Shown: positions 52,801 through 64,000 of the stretch, piece by piece
How positions within the stretch are numbered: the first letter of the stretch is position 1
How the letters are laid out: every line of letters begins with the position of its first letter
DNA from: Larimichthys crocea
Taxonomy: Eukaryota > Chordata > Actinopteri > Sciaenidae
Direction of reading: 5' to 3'
Length of the DNA stretch: 64,000 nt
Assembly (NCBI RefSeq): GCF_000972845.2
Contig: NC_040016.1
Span: 13,350,701-13,414,700 of the forward strand
Program-made: the position numbers and the translations under genes
The notes under the pieces: model-generated
Seen by the model: the letters and a program-made list of their open reading frames with translations, nothing else
What the model was told of the DNA's origin: nothing
Databases searched by the model: none

Positions 52801-54444
52801 GTAATTAGCTCTATCTGAGCTGACAAAAACATGATGAATTACAGTGCTGTAAACAGAGCCCCCTAAATTGTACACACTGGAGTGTTTTGAAACATTTGAG
52901 CTACATATTTTTACAGTAAATGGAAATTTTGATATCTTGACAGCCAACCATTTGAAATACAGAGACAATCTGCGTGTGAATGCTTCGTAACATAAATTTA
53001 CTGATATTGCTATATTGATTGCTGGCTACCTGTGAGAGCCCTTTATTACAATGTGTCCCATATTTTGCTGGCACGCATTTACAAAACACAAGATGGATTT
53101 CATATGAAAAACACCTTCAATACAGTATATTTTAGTACAATCTAACACCTAAACAACTAAAGAAAAATGACCAGAGTAGACACTGTGTCAACAAAATCTG
53201 ATCATAATCCATAAGCTCCACAAATGATGTTAAGTGTCATACTTGGAACATGTACCTCTAAATTTTGGAAGAGAAGTGTGATACACAGAAATACATGACA
53301 AAATAACTGGCAACAGGTAAATTACCTTGGTCTCTCCCTCTGTTGCCGTAGAGTCTTCCTCTGCTGTTTCCTCCTCCGCATCCGCCGACTGTTTCTTTGC
53401 CAGTCGTACTCTGTAACGGTATTTCATTGACTGCCAGCTGTGACTGGTCACACGCTGCTTCTCCATCTCTTGCCAAAGCCGGTTTCCACCGATGTCTGCC
53501 TTGTGTTTGCTGACATATGTCAAAATGGCATCGTCTTCTTCAGCTGTGTAGGGAATCCTGCCTAAGTATAACGAAATAATGACATCAGTAGATTTAAAAC
53601 AAACAAACAGAGTAACATAAAATCTCTCTGATACTAATAAACGCAGCTGAGAAAAAAAACAACGCACACTATTTTATTTGTCAGGATTTCAGTAGCTGCT
53701 GCTTAAATCTTTGCACAAAATGTTAATATCCAATCAATGGCATAGCTAAATGTGACAATTTCTCATTGTGCTCCGGGCAGAGAGTAAAGTTTTGTCTTTA
53801 AATCATACCTCCTAAGAGTCCAGGGGAGCTCTCTTTGTTATTGTTGGGTCTAGCAGACTGTTTTGGAGCAGCTTCAGGAATCAACATGTAGTACGCTACA
53901 TCCAGCTGCTCGTCTTTCTCTATACAGTCATAGATGTACTCGGTGGACACGAACCTGAGGAGGAAACAAACGCTGTTGGAATATTTTCTGAAATTATCTT
54001 GCTGACCACAAACACATCCATGACAATGCTTCAGCTTAATGTGCTAAAGCTTAAAAGAGTTCTGTCATTATAAAGGAGGCATACAAATTCACAATAAACC
54101 ATGTTTATACACAGAAGATTTGTCCAGCAACAGTATTAATATCATATCCATATATTCCAGGCTAAACGATGTTCTTCCTCACATATACACCTTTTAGCTC
54201 AGTCCATCACCTACCAGCGAGAAGTGTTTTCAGCAATAGACCCTTTGTCCTCAGGCTCCATCAGCAGGATTGCCCCTGGCTGCTGCACACTGCACAAGAT
54301 CCCTCCTCCGGCCGTGATGAGCGGCTGGAGTTTACATTTGGTGGGACCCGGTCGCAGATAGAAGGACATGGGTTTACCGTCCACGGTCATGAACAGAACT
54401 GGGGAGATGTTAGATCTGGACACATCTTTGGGTTTGGATGGCAT
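49858..54444 (-). CDS. terf2ip: TERF2IP / RAP1, shelterin subunit binding TRF2
   Basis: Eight coding exons: 54215-54444 (ATG at 54444), 53809-53954, 53326-53561, 52284-52379, 51464-52190, 51269-51372, 50269-50694 and 49858-50079; joined 2187 nt, 728 residues plus stop. RAP1 is the shelterin protein recruited to telomeres by TRF2; it suppresses telomere recombination and also acts in transcription and NF-kB signalling. Domains: N-terminal BRCT-like, about residues 15-100 (SPVLFMTVDGKPMSFYLRPG, STEYIYDCIE); Myb-type, about 127-185 (GRIPYTAEEDDAILTYVSKH, SHSWQSMKYRYRVRL); a basic nuclear-signal-like KKKQKRK near 490; C-terminal RCT domain, about 640-728 (VSVTKALLKTSGDFSAALDL, VRQQLQEEFGEEEVAKRILF), the TRF2-binding part. 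Human RAP1 is 399 residues, so the Glu/Ser/Thr/Gln-rich middle is greatly enlarged, mainly by the 727-nt exon 5. A non-coding first exon lies near 55.8 kb. It is convergent with IFFO2. Confidence 0.95.
51678..51710 (-). repeat. Coding trinucleotide repeat: poly-serine tract in TERF2IP exon 5
   Basis: Nine GAT units on the plus strand read as TCA codons on the minus strand and encode about nine serines between GKQ and PQPLRK. The repeat is a pure microsatellite in coding sequence, so its length is likely to vary among individuals without changing frame. Confidence 0.85.
51876..52172 (-). repeat. Three degenerate ~33-residue tandem repeats in TERF2IP exon 5
   Basis: Units begin PAERTQSKLVEAQTSTCLQ (52172), PAESIQGETIEAETSNSPQ (52076) and SAESTKPETDEPQTTVSPQ (51974). 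They share a [PS]AE[RS]x(5)x[ED][AP][EQ]T[ST]xxxQ pattern, and are 32, 34 and 33 residues long. They lie directly after the exon 5 acceptor. The units are diverged, indicating old duplication. Confidence 0.65.
52617..52790 (+). repeat. Interspersed repeat in TERF2IP intron 3
   Basis: AAAGGACCAGTGCGTAGGAT, TTAGTGGCATCTAGCATTGC and CATGAAGGGGAAACTATGGT form a module familiar as a common teleost repeat ('cagtgtgtaggatttagtggcatctagtgg'). Its start resembles GCAACACTGTGTAGGAATTG at about 57500, perhaps a second, shorter copy. The right end is uncertain. Confidence 0.55.
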
Positions 54445-54689
54445 GGTGAAGATGTCTCACCTGGTGGAAGATTACATGAATTAAGACATGTCAAATTGAA
54501 TTCATTGTGGTTATGAGCACAACACATGTTTGTATTTTTGCTCTGTATTATAAACTGAAGCACTTAAGAACCATAAAAACCTGGAAATCACCCAAATAAA
54601 TTACAGCGAAAACAAAACATGAACATAAGTTAATGTTTCAACAAAATAACCAGATTCCAGACTACAGCTACTGTTTTTTCATGTGCAGG

Positions 54690-54850
54690 CTTTACACTGA
54701 GAACTGATACCCAAACTACCATTCTGGGTTCGGGAGGCAGACACGGTCAACACCTTTAAGAGTAGACTTAAGACTTTGATAGAGCTTGTAGTTAGGGCTG
54801 GCTCAGGTCATCCCTTAGTTATGCTGCCATAGGGACTCCCCCTCCCTACC

Positions 54851-54899
<49 letters not shown>

Positions 54900-55265
54900 C
54901 TCTTTCAGGGTTATGCCTAGTCAGGTACGGTATTGGTTGAAGACGCAGTCACATCTCCCTTTACTGAAACTCTCTCTCTCTCTCTCACCATCTGTAAACA
55001 TACATGTCTCATTAATGCATGTTACTAACTAAACTTCTTCCCAGTGACATCCATCGCACGTCTGTCAGTCCTGGGAGAGGGATCCCTCCTCTGTGGCTCT
55101 TTCTGAGGTTTCTTCCACCTTTTTTCCCTGTTAAAGTTTTTTGTGGGCAAGTTTTTCTTCACTCGAACCGAGGGTCTAAAGACAGAGGGTGTCACTCCCC
55201 TCAGAGGAAAATGTACTTTGTGACTTTGGGCTACACAAAGAAAATCTGATTTGATTTGATACTAG
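54690..55265 (+). repeat. Interspersed repeat with internal CT microsatellites, TERF2IP leader intron
   Basis: The 5' part contains ACACGGTCAACACCTTTAAG and AGTAGACTTAAGACTTTGAT; the 3' part contains CTGAGGTTTCTTCCACCTTT, TTTTTGTGGGCAAGTTTTTC, GGGCTACACAAAGAAAATCT and a TGATTTGATT end. The 3' module is familiar as the tail of a very common teleost element; (CT)n runs at 54856-54892 and 54970-54986 interrupt it. It lies in the intron between the presumed 5' exon and the first coding exon. Confidence 0.65.
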
Positions 55266-55330
55266 TTGATCAATCGATTACTTAAATTCAGTTAACTGTC
55301 AACTAACTTGATGATCTATTAAGTGATGAT

Positions 55331-55361
55331 CCACACACACACTCTCACACACACACACACA

Positions 55362-55400
<39 letters not shown>
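55331..55400. repeat. Compound (CA)n/(CT)n microsatellite
   Basis: CACA runs interrupted by two CTCTC blocks extend over about 70 bp. Confidence 0.95.
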
Positions 55401-55401
<1 letters not shown>

Positions 55402-55757
55402 GTGTATAGTACACTTATAACACTTGGTTCATTTATACATTAAATATTTATTATGTGAGCTGGGATAGGCTTCTTAAAAATCATCCCACTTAATTAAAAT
55501 GTTGTTTTATCTCATTTTATCAAACAAGTTCTCTGACCTTCACATTCATAGTCCTGTTTTTGTTTCTGTGTTAACCTACAAACAAACTGAAACTGTGTGA
55601 AGTTAAAAAAAGCAGAGTCACTGTACATGTGTACTTCACTGAATCAGGGCTAATAACCACTGACAGAAAGAAATAATAATAACCCAGTTACACACAGCTG
55701 TAATGAACGGATTAAAATGATGTGATCGCATATTTAAAGTATTAAATTAAACTCACA

Positions 55758-55960
55758 GTCTTCAGCTTGAAGCGTTTCCGTTGCTCAGCTAACGTTCACG
55801 TCGCAGCTAAGTCTGTTAGCACGTTTAGCTTTGACGTCGCCTGCTCATCAGTGATTGTTTTTAGTTTTGGACCTAATTACACGATCGTGTGATTACATAA
55901 AACATAAAACGGGTTTGAATTTAAAAATATCGCTTAGTTTGTTTACTTCCTTTACTTTCC
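55758..55960 (-). promoter_or_regulatory. Presumed TERF2IP non-coding first exon and promoter
   Basis: On the minus strand a donor GAAGACT|GTGAGT at 55757 closes a GC-richer stretch (GCTGAGCAACGGAAACGCTT). An acceptor CTTCCACCAG|GTGAGACATC ends at 54461, 16 bp before the TERF2IP ATG. This supports a leader exon from about 55758 to 55850-55960 and a 1.3 kb leader intron. CpG-containing text around 55790-55970 (CGTCGC, CCCGCCGCG) is consistent with a promoter. The exact start is unknown. Confidence 0.5.
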
Positions 55961-56205
55961 CGCCGCGACCAAAACCAAAATAAAGCCCACTTCCAGGTTT
56001 TCTACTTCTTTGGTGTTGTATCCACTCACTGCTGCCCCCTGCTGCAACATTACATAAATACATTTCCAGGTTTTTCTTTACAAACCTTCTGCATTTACAG
56101 CAAGTAAATAAGTCACCCTTATCTTTAAATATAAATCCTGCAACCAGAATTGTAAACTTTGATACAGCACATAGTATAAAGATTGTACAGATGATTAGAT
56201 TAGAA

Positions 56206-56710
56206 ACAGGAGCTTATGGAAATATATTTCACTATGATTCTACCTCCATGATTATATGTAAAACTTGAAATGAGTTGAAAAGAATCAACCAAACATTTAA
56301 CGAAAGTATGCTTTTACTCAAATAACTTTATACTCCGTCATCAAAGGTCACCTGACACAGACTTTCTCCACTTTCTTAACCGATGCAAAAGAAAAACTCA
56401 GAAGAAACTTGATTATATTTTTATTATCTGAAGCTACTTCAACCATTCTTTCTCATCGCTGATTGACAGTCAAGGTATTAACCAAAATACAAATTTTGCT
56501 ATACTAAGACTGGAAATAAATGTCATTTTATTTTGAAATTTTGTTGCACAGATAAATTCACATGCAGAAAACAGGTTCCAAGAACTGTGCGTGTACAGTG
56601 TACATGATGACCCTGACGTGGCTTTTCTCTATAGTTTTAGTTTTCTGATTGTTTTGGCATTTGCTTAAAGATTTTTGTGTATTTTTGTGTGTGTGGATTG
56701 ATGATGATTA
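56206..56710 (+). repeat. Duplicated segment, left copy
   Basis: From GGAGCTTATGGAAATATATT to GTGTGTGGATTGATGATG it matches 58485-58996 at nearly every base outside two indels. It keeps a stretch of about 31 bp (CGTCATCAAAGGTCACCTGA and following) that the right copy lacks. Confidence 0.85.
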
Positions 56711-56985
56711 GATTTTTAGATTAGATTACATATACTATATATATTCATCCCACCACGGGGAAATGTACTTGTTACAGCAGCAGAGGAAAGTGTAGCATAC
56801 ACTACAGAATTAGAAAAAAGTAGAAAAGGCAAAAAAACAACAACAACACAATAAACAGACAGAAATATCTATAACCTACACAATAAGCACGAAAAACAAT
56901 CAACCTTCAAAACAGACAAGTACTCAGGATAAAAGTGGCATGATATATAAAAACAGTATTGTAATGAGAGATAATAAGAAGATAA
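56700..56985 (-). mobile_element. LINE 3'-tail-like repeat copy
   Basis: TATTCATCCCACCACGGGGA, AATGTACTTGTTACAGCAGC and the following A-rich stretch closely match 17895-18125 (GCAGAGGAAAGTGTAGCATA in both; CAAGTACTCAGGATA versus CAAGTACTGAGGATA). It joins directly to the left duplicated segment. Confidence 0.65.
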
Positions 56986-57899
56986 TTATTATTATTTTTA
57001 AATCTCTTCTGTATTATTAGCAGCTTCTCTAAACTCAGGACAAAATGAGATTATGTTCAGAATACAATATGTACTGTAATGCGAGCAAAAAAAAAACCCA
57101 AATTGAGTCACTTTTTCCAGGCAGTTTGAATTGTACACAGGGTCAGGACCACACACACACAGAGGACCGATGATCTTATGTTCACAGAACAGTAGACTAA
57201 CTTCAACATAAACAACCAAACTGAACTGTGAGTTTAGCAGAGAGAACATTATATTTCTGGAATCAAAAACATAAATCCTGACAGTCCAGTGGGAGATCTT
57301 GCCTCTGATCAGTTGATTGTCCCCCTGAGGCAGGTGTATGTGAAACGCATGATGAATAACCACTGCACTGATTTCAGCACCTTATTATGAAAACCATAGC
57401 GGTTACATGACATCAAACTGGACGTGCTGAAATGAAGTTCAGAGATTGTGTTCTGGGAACAGGACTCATGTTTGGTTTTTTGAAGAAGCCAATTAAAGCA
57501 ACACTGTGTAGGAATTGTTATCTTTGTGATTCAGCGCCTCCAGTTTCAGAGTGCAATACTACTGTCGTAAATATGTTAGTCTTTGTTATGACTATATTAC
57601 TTAAGTAACAAAACAAGACATAGCAGCCAGCTAATATTATTTATTAGTCCAATAGCAAGAAGCCCATCTAGTCGATGCAGTCATCTACGTACTGCACTGA
57701 TCACACACTGATCTCACACCTGGAAAACATTTAAATCACTGTGAGGATCATGTTTTTTTGACTTTTCACGTGCTTTCAACACAATATAGCATCACTGCTA
57801 AGGGGAGAGCTATAAATTGCTGAAGTTGACAGCCACCTGTATGTGTGGATTATCAACTCCTTACCAGCAGACAGTTGCAGTATGTGACGCTTCATGACT

Positions 57900-58350
57900 G
57901 CATATTTGATGTGGTGATTTGAGGGAGGGGGAGCAAGAAGGAGGAGATAGTGATGGTAAAGACACCTAAGACAACACCGGTAAACATCCAGGGATTGGAT
58001 ATGGAGATGGTGGGAGCATGCAAATACCTGGGTGTCCGTCTTAGCAATAAACTGGACTGGTCTGACAACACAGACATCCTGTACAAGAAGGGTCAAAGTA
58101 GTCTCCACTAACTGAGGAGAGTCGAGTGACTTTCTATGACACTGTGTTGGCCTCTGCAATCTTCTATCACTGACAGTCATCTGCTGGAGAGGGGCAATCA
58201 CAGAGAGAGACAGGAAAAGACTAAACAAACTGGTCAAGAGGTTCAGCTCTGTGCTGGACTGTCCACTAGACTCAATAGAGGAAATGGGGAAGAGGAGGAG
58301 GTCAGCAAAGTCTACATCCATCATGAACAACTCCTCTCACCCCTAGCATG
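57900..58350 (+). mobile_element. Degenerate LINE reverse-transcriptase fragment (Rex1/Babar-like)
   Basis: The plus strand reads VKTPKTTPVNIQGLDMEMVG, then ACKYLGVRLSNKLDWSDNTD and ILYKKGQSSLH before an in-frame stop; the YLGV-LDW-DNTD-LYKKGQSRL pattern is the conserved C-terminal region of jockey-superfamily reverse transcriptases of teleosts. Later frames give further pieces (RKRLNKLVKRFSSVLDCPLD-like) with frameshifts. It is a dead fragment. The long minus-strand open frame over it is only its antisense. Confidence 0.75.
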
Positions 58351-58484
58351 AGATCTTATCTTAACAGCATCTATAGTTCGTAGGAGTTTACTTACTGTCA
58401 ATCAAGATACTACTCACTACTAAATTAATCCTAATTTATTACGCTTTCTGTTCTTATCACTATCTTATTCTTCAAATAAATAAT

Positions 58485-58996
58485 AAACAGGAGCTCATGG
58501 AAATACATTTCACTATGATTCTACCTCCATGATTATATGTAAAACTTGAAATGAGTTGAAATGAATCATGATTTGTGATGATTGTAGCACAAAATCTATG
58601 ACATGCACACATTAAAGAAACATTTAACGAAAGTTTGCTTTTACTCAAATAACTTTATACTCCACTTTCTTAACCGATGCAAAAGAAAAACTCAGAAGAA
58701 ACTTGATTATATTTTTATTATCTGAAGCTACTTCAACCATTCTTTCTCATCGCTGATTGACAGTCAAGGTATTAACCAAAATACTAATTTTGCTATACTA
58801 AGACTGGAAATAAATTTCATTTCATTTTGAAATTTTGTTGCACAGATAAATTCACATGCAGAAAACAGGTTCCAAGAACTGTGCGTGTACAGTGTACATG
58901 ATGACCCTGACGTGGCTTTTCTCTATAGTTTTAGTTTTCTGATTGTTTTGGCATTTGCTTAAAGATTTTTGCGTGTTTTTGTGTGTGTGGATTGAT
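58485..58996 (+). repeat. Duplicated segment, right copy
   Basis: This matches 56206-56710, with an extra block of about 50 bp (CATGATTTGTGATGATTGTA and following) and a deletion of about 31 bp relative to the left copy. The deletion falls between two CTCC tetranucleotides, as in repair by short homology. Confidence 0.85.
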
Positions 58997-60394
58997 CCTG
59001 TGTTGATCCAATCCAAGCTAGTCAACAGTTTTATCAACTTGATTTTGAGAAATAGTCCAGCTTTACTTCAACTTTTCATTCTTCATTCAGTGAAGCCAGG
59101 AGGCCATGGGAAGGAATTGGGCTGGCCTGTTTACTGTATCACCTCACTGACCTTGCCTCCCTCACAGTCCTGACAGCTACATTATTGTTATTGGCTTCTA
59201 TTGTTCCTCTCCCTCTTCAGCTCAACCAGCTGAAACAATACAACAGGCACGGAGGTACTGTAACTCCTCCAAGTCAATGTATGTTTGTGGACAATCTGTA
59301 ATAATTATAAATGTGTAGAGATTTACTCCTTCATGCTGACTGTGATCAATCTGAAGCTCTACTCTCAAGTGATCAGCTCATTCCTGAGCCATCATGACAC
59401 AACAGGACTGGTCTGCTGTATTAATATCAGTTTTTCCATTGAATCGGCAACTATTGCAATTATATGTGGCCAATTCACCATGGTGTAACACAGTTTGGTT
59501 TGGCTGTCGCAGAGGAAACTTCCCTGCTGTGCCACCAGTAGTTGTTTCCAGCCTGAAGAGGGAGACATTACACAACTTTACAAAACACCAGAGCTGTCAA
59601 TCAAACGATATCTCTATTACTGATCACTTTGGCACATATGAAACGAGTGATATTCTTACTGTATCCCAAATAAAATGCATTGTTGCCAGATCTGTTTAAT
59701 AGCCTCCATCAGGGTGAAATACTTTGCCTCCATCCATACACATCTTTATGAAAAATCTCACTTCACAAGTCTTGGCTACTGGACTATGGACATGACCTTG
59801 ACCTCTCCTGAGATGTCATGTTTGTATGCAGTGGTCTTGGGGAGACAGACCGAGGCTCCAGTGTTTGCCCAGTGTTTATTTTTTTTCCTTGTCACTGGCA
59901 TGCTGTGATCTCCCTGTGGATGTGCTGTTTGGGTAAAACTAGACTAAAGGGACCTGGGTCAGTCTGAACCACTGTAAGGCTTCAGTTTTGTTATAGCCAT
60001 AGCTACCAACAAAACTAACAAAAGCGGAAATAGATGTCCCCTAAGGACAAGAATGCCTGTCTTAAATCCTTTTGCTTGGAGAAGATGGCTTGTCAGCTTC
60101 AGAGAGACCACCTTGTACCCATCAGATCTTTATCTTTCGGAGAGTATGTTTTATTTTTGCAGATTTGGGAAAGTACATAGGAACAATCAGCACTATATAT
60201 ACTGTGTGAGTAAAGATTTAAATCTCTGCCATACCTCCTAAAAAACAAATCCTTAAAAGACTTTTCCACAGTGAGACAAAGAGACATAAAGACATGCGAT
60301 GAGAAAGACAAGGGGACAATGGTAAGAAAGTTCTACATTCAGTTCAGATCTCAACAGATTTAGAGGATTAGTTTAAAATGAAAAGATAGATTTT

Positions 60395-60770
60395 AGACTG
60401 TTTCCAGTGTTTATGCGATGCTAAGCTAAGCGTCTACTGGCTCCAGACCATATTACAAGCTGTTCGTGGCCCACATTCAGTTCAGGTCACAACAGATTTA
60501 TAGTAATTTAACATTTTGGGAACTTTATTGCCAACAGTTAGATGAGAAGATTGATAGCACTCTCATACACTCTCATATACTCTCGTACTTGTCCTTTAGA
60601 TATGATCTGGAGCCAGTAGATGGTTGGAAACAGTGGGAAACCGCTGCTTAGCGTATTACAGCCAAAGAGTAGGTGGATTTTGTTGCCTTCTGACGGAGCC
60701 TGGCTAGCTGTTTCCTACTGTTTCCAGTCTTTATGCTAAGCTAAGCTAATAGTCACTTGACTATAGCCAA
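60395..60770 (+). repeat. Interspersed teleost repeat, with partial self-duplication
   Basis: ACATTTTGGGAACTTTATTG, AGTTAGATGAGAAGATTGAT, CTGGCTAGCTGTTTCCTACT and GTTTCCAGTCTTTATGCTAA with GCTAAGCTAATAG make up a familiar high-copy module. A second piece of its right end (CTGTTTCCAGTGTTTATGCG, ATGCTAAGCTAAGCG) lies just upstream at 60395-60445, so two partial copies are adjacent. Confidence 0.65.
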
Positions 60771-62933
60771 AAGAGTGGTGTGTCATCAAAGCTTTGTTGC
60801 ATTGTAACAGATGTTCATACGCTCATTTCTTTATGTAATTTAATTCTATTGTTTTATCTAATCTTCAGAGCCTTTTATTTCCCCAGTGTGTAATTTGTGC
60901 TCTTTCCACCCCCCCCCTCAAATCAAATCAACTCTTTTTCAGGTAAAATGCTTTCACAAACCTTTTTTTAATGTCAGAATATAAAAATGTTGAATGTCTT
61001 ATCTCATGTGCTGTATGTCATTTGTAATATGAAGAAATATTAAGAAACCGAAAACCTGTATCATTTCACTTGTACCGTATCTTCATGGGTAAATGCCCTC
61101 ATTTGAATCATATCGTTTTAAATGAGGTCACATTTCATCACATTGTACTAACTTCCCACTCAAGTATCAAAGCAAATGAATGAGTGAATCACTTGGGAAA
61201 AATCCACCTGTCAAAGGTAATGAGATGTGGCGTGAGTCTGAAAAATGTTGGTGGGCGGAAAAGTACAGTGACGTTTCAAATCACAAGACTATTTCTACAC
61301 TGCACATAAAAGACATTTTTACGCCTACTTACATTGTATCAGGCGTACAGGTTGGGTAATATAAAATTAAACATCAAATCTGGTGACATATAATCTCAGT
61401 TAGTCAATTTAATATTAACCAGGCGAGATTAAGACAATTTTATAAAATAAAATACTAAACTAAAAGTACATTTAAAAAATTTTTGTGTAGTGTTCATATT
61501 TACAGAAAGGGTGTATAAAATGTGGTGAATTGTTGCAAGCCAACCACGTTTAAATTGTACTTTTTAATTGCACTTCCTGTGGCTTACATATTTGTGAAAG
61601 TTAACTACATACCATACATACTTTTCATTATTGCTGTACGACTAGAGAAAGAAGGAAGAAAAATGAGGAGAAAAGCTTAGGCTTCACTAAGTTTAGTAAT
61701 TTTTTCTTGCTGGATAGCAGTCATATGGTAAGCAGCTTTTCTACTAGGCAACCAGGATGCCTCCTTATATTTGAATTAATTTTAAGAGCTACTTTACAGT
61801 AGGAATATAAAGCCTTGTCTCTTTAATTGACATTATTTTGTCTCCTGAGAGTCTAAAATGTTTTCCTGTATTGCTCAAAAGAACATCGAGTGCCGTGATA
61901 TAAATTCCAGGGGTGTTTTCTTTATAAACACCAGATTAAACAAAACAACATGAGCTATATTTGTCCAACAGTGGCAGGTGTATCACGTCAAAAACGAGGC
62001 TTGTTCAGGGACTCACATACACATATATCAGGTACCACACAATAGTGGGAGTAAAAATTCCTTTCTGATACTAAAACAAAAGAGGATAAAAAGCAAAGCT
62101 GCTGTTTCTTAAGAAAATCAAACAAAAACAAAACTTCCTTGTGTAAATCATAATCGCTATCTTTGGACTTGGCCCTGTGCGGATGGACAACAGCAGAAAT
62201 AAACTTTATGAAAATTATTTGGCAGATTAGCTCAGGAATCTTGGCAGGGTATGGTCAGCAGAGACCAGCCGTAACAAAGTAAGGATATGCTGACTCGACA
62301 TAAAGAACACATTTAATTACCATCATCATCAACCATCCAAAAGGACCATCCGGGTCAGAGCCAGAAACCCCCACGCCATCATCTGCCAATTCAAAGGCTT
62401 ATTTTTAGGGGCCAAACTTCTCTTTTACGCTGCTACGTTCTCACGACCTGGTTCTCTCTTTGTCTCTCCTTCTTTCCTTCTTTTACAGCTCACACATATT
62501 CCTCTTATTCCTGATCAGATCTTATTGTTCCTGACATTTTTCCCGACATAGAAAGAGAAAGAGGCACAGTAGCAGAAGTGTGGTATAATGTGGCATAGGA
62601 ACAATTTTTCAGGAAGCAGAGCCACATATAGAAAACAATGTCTAGTATGTATCCTGGTGACGAACCCTATAGAGGATTAGGTGTTTTGGTTCATTGTCAC
62701 TGCTGTTGTAGTGTCATTTTTGGCTGCAGCGTGAACATAGTGGTGCATTTAGCAGCTAAAGAGACAGATATTTCCCTCAGGAGTTGGTGGAGACCAAAAA
62801 CTGAGCTATAAGAGAATTAATATTGGATTCACATTCAATGGGTGGCCCGAAACAACTCCAAGTTAATGATAATGTTGCTAGATATTGTAACAAGTTCACC
62901 ATATCATCTGAAAAGCGGATAATATGTCACTGT

Positions 62934-62959
62934 TCATATATATATATATATATATTAAT

Positions 62960-63015
<56 letters not shown>

Positions 63016-63030
63016 ATATAATATATGAAA
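62934..63030. repeat. (AT)n microsatellite
   Basis: Long AT/TA runs with a few TAAT interruptions over about 90 bp; they can form hairpins. The short open frame through it is an artefact of the repeat. Confidence 0.9.
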
Positions 63031-64000
63031 ATATAATAATATAGATATATAGTTATAACACCACACACTACATTGTTAATATATTTAACTAATAATTACA
63101 TTTCACGTGCAGAAAATGCAACGGTCAATCTCAACCAAAAGTAGTTTCCTTAGGTTTTACAAATGATGGAAAATCACCAAATGAAGACCAAGATTCACAA
63201 AATATATATATATTTATATTTTAAAAATGACACAAAGAAGTAAGGGACAAACTGTGTATTTTACCTTTTCACAAATAGGTTTTCAGTGAGGTGGGATTTT
63301 ATCTTATAATTGGTCTACAGATATCTGAACAACTCACATATCAACAACTCACATAATATTAATATTATTACATATATAATATTATATTAATACAGGAATA
63401 TTGTCTTGTGTTCTTGAATTGCAAACTGAATTTCACAATGAATACATCATGGTCATAAAAATGTAACTCAATTATACTATTATAGGTTCAAAGGTGTTAA
63501 TTTCCACTGATCCTGACATTTATAGGATTTGATCACAGTTATGGATTTAACCGAGCATAAATCCTTCGCATGAAATAAAGTGTCTGCTGTGAGGAAACTG
63601 TCTGTGCAGTGAATTACTTGTCAAAAAGCCAGACGACAGAAAAGCTCAGTGTAAATGAACCCGTGGCACATGTTGAGGTGACCTGATGTCCTGAGTTTGA
63701 CTTACTTTTACCTTGTCGTTGCAGGCCATAACCTCTATGCTATTTCACGTCTCTCTGTTAACTGATCTGTTCTAAAAAGATAAAACAAGGGACAAAATCT
63801 GGTGTCCCCTTTAGAAAAAAGCAGCATGTCCAAAAAACACATTAAACTCCCCCGCTTTGCTGATCAAATCTGTATCCACAGACTTTGGTCTTCTGGCACA
63901 GTTCAGCAGAGTTCAGATGTTGCAATCGCTTCAACAGGGTGTGTTTGGTAAGAGACACGGAGGACAGCTGATGTCATAACTGCATAACACATTTCCAGGA

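Larger units (their letters stand above)
55961..64000. other. Gene-poor right end: repeats and unassigned sequence
   Basis: No protein gene was recognised on either strand here. Contents that could be identified are listed separately (LINE debris, duplicated segment, interspersed repeat, AT microsatellite). The segments 59000-60390 and 60780-62930 show no convincing gene; 62160-62420 is less AT-rich and might be a regulatory element, which is unproven. Confidence 0.5.

Noticed and set aside
57776..58330. 184-residue open frame on the minus strand
   Set aside because: It is antisense to the degenerate LINE reverse-transcriptase fragment; the plus strand carries the recognisable RT motifs.
59378..59699. 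Overlapping open frames on both strands near 59.4-59.7 kb
   Set aside because: They resemble no protein I recognise; short text such as the CCAAACCAAACTGTG segment hints at a non-autonomous transposon, but not strongly enough to call.
62823..63044. 73-residue plus-strand open frame
   Set aside because: More than half is the translation of an AT microsatellite (YIYI repeats).

Overview
The window looks like nuclear DNA from a ray-finned fish, probably a percomorph-type teleost. Genes have many short exons with GT-AG introns, the encoded proteins resemble vertebrate families, intergenic DNA is AT-rich, and the repeats (Rex/Babar-like LINE fragments, tRNA-derived SINEs, CA and CCAT microsatellites) are of kinds common in teleosts. 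There is no sign of bacterial operons, phage or CRISPR. The species call is an inference.

Layout. (1) 1-8622, minus: the first three coding exons of a MEGF6-like secreted EMI/EGF protein (signal peptide plus complete EMI domain); the EGF repeats lie beyond the left edge. (2) 11140-15476, plus: a complete seven-exon aldo-keto reductase of family 7 (AKR7A2-like, with a putative mitochondrial presequence). (3) 16093-18784, minus: complete eight-exon MRTO4, a P0-like pre-60S ribosome assembly factor, convergent with AKR7A. (4) 21328-45003, plus: complete eight-exon IFFO2, an orphan intermediate-filament protein, with a 17 kb first intron and a long 3' UTR to about 47.76 kb. (5) 49858-54444, minus: complete eight-exon TERF2IP (RAP1, shelterin) with an unusually long central region, plus a probable non-coding 5' exon near 55.8 kb. 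(6) 56-64 kb: no gene recognised; LINE debris, a 0.5 kb duplicated segment, other interspersed repeats and an AT microsatellite.

The genes are not functionally coupled; they act in matrix/secreted, detoxification, ribosome assembly, cytoskeletal/nuclear filament and telomere biology respectively. From memory, human AKR7A, MRTO4 and IFFO2 lie together at 1p36.13, so that block looks like old synteny; human MEGF6 is elsewhere on 1p36 and human TERF2IP is on chromosome 16, so its place next to IFFO2 is a lineage-specific arrangement.

The points most worth a second look are a GC-AG intron in AKR7A, two in-frame 3' splice sites 30 nt apart in IFFO2, an enlarged TERF2IP middle region built partly of degenerate repeats of about 33 residues, a 21-bp near-perfect hairpin in an AKR7A intron, an exon-like coiled-coil ORF in IFFO2 intron 1, and a 105-codon open frame upstream of the MEGF6-like gene. 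I found no convincing new multi-gene system. Exon boundaries were assigned by eye from reading frame, splice consensus and remembered homologues, not by alignment software or RNA data.
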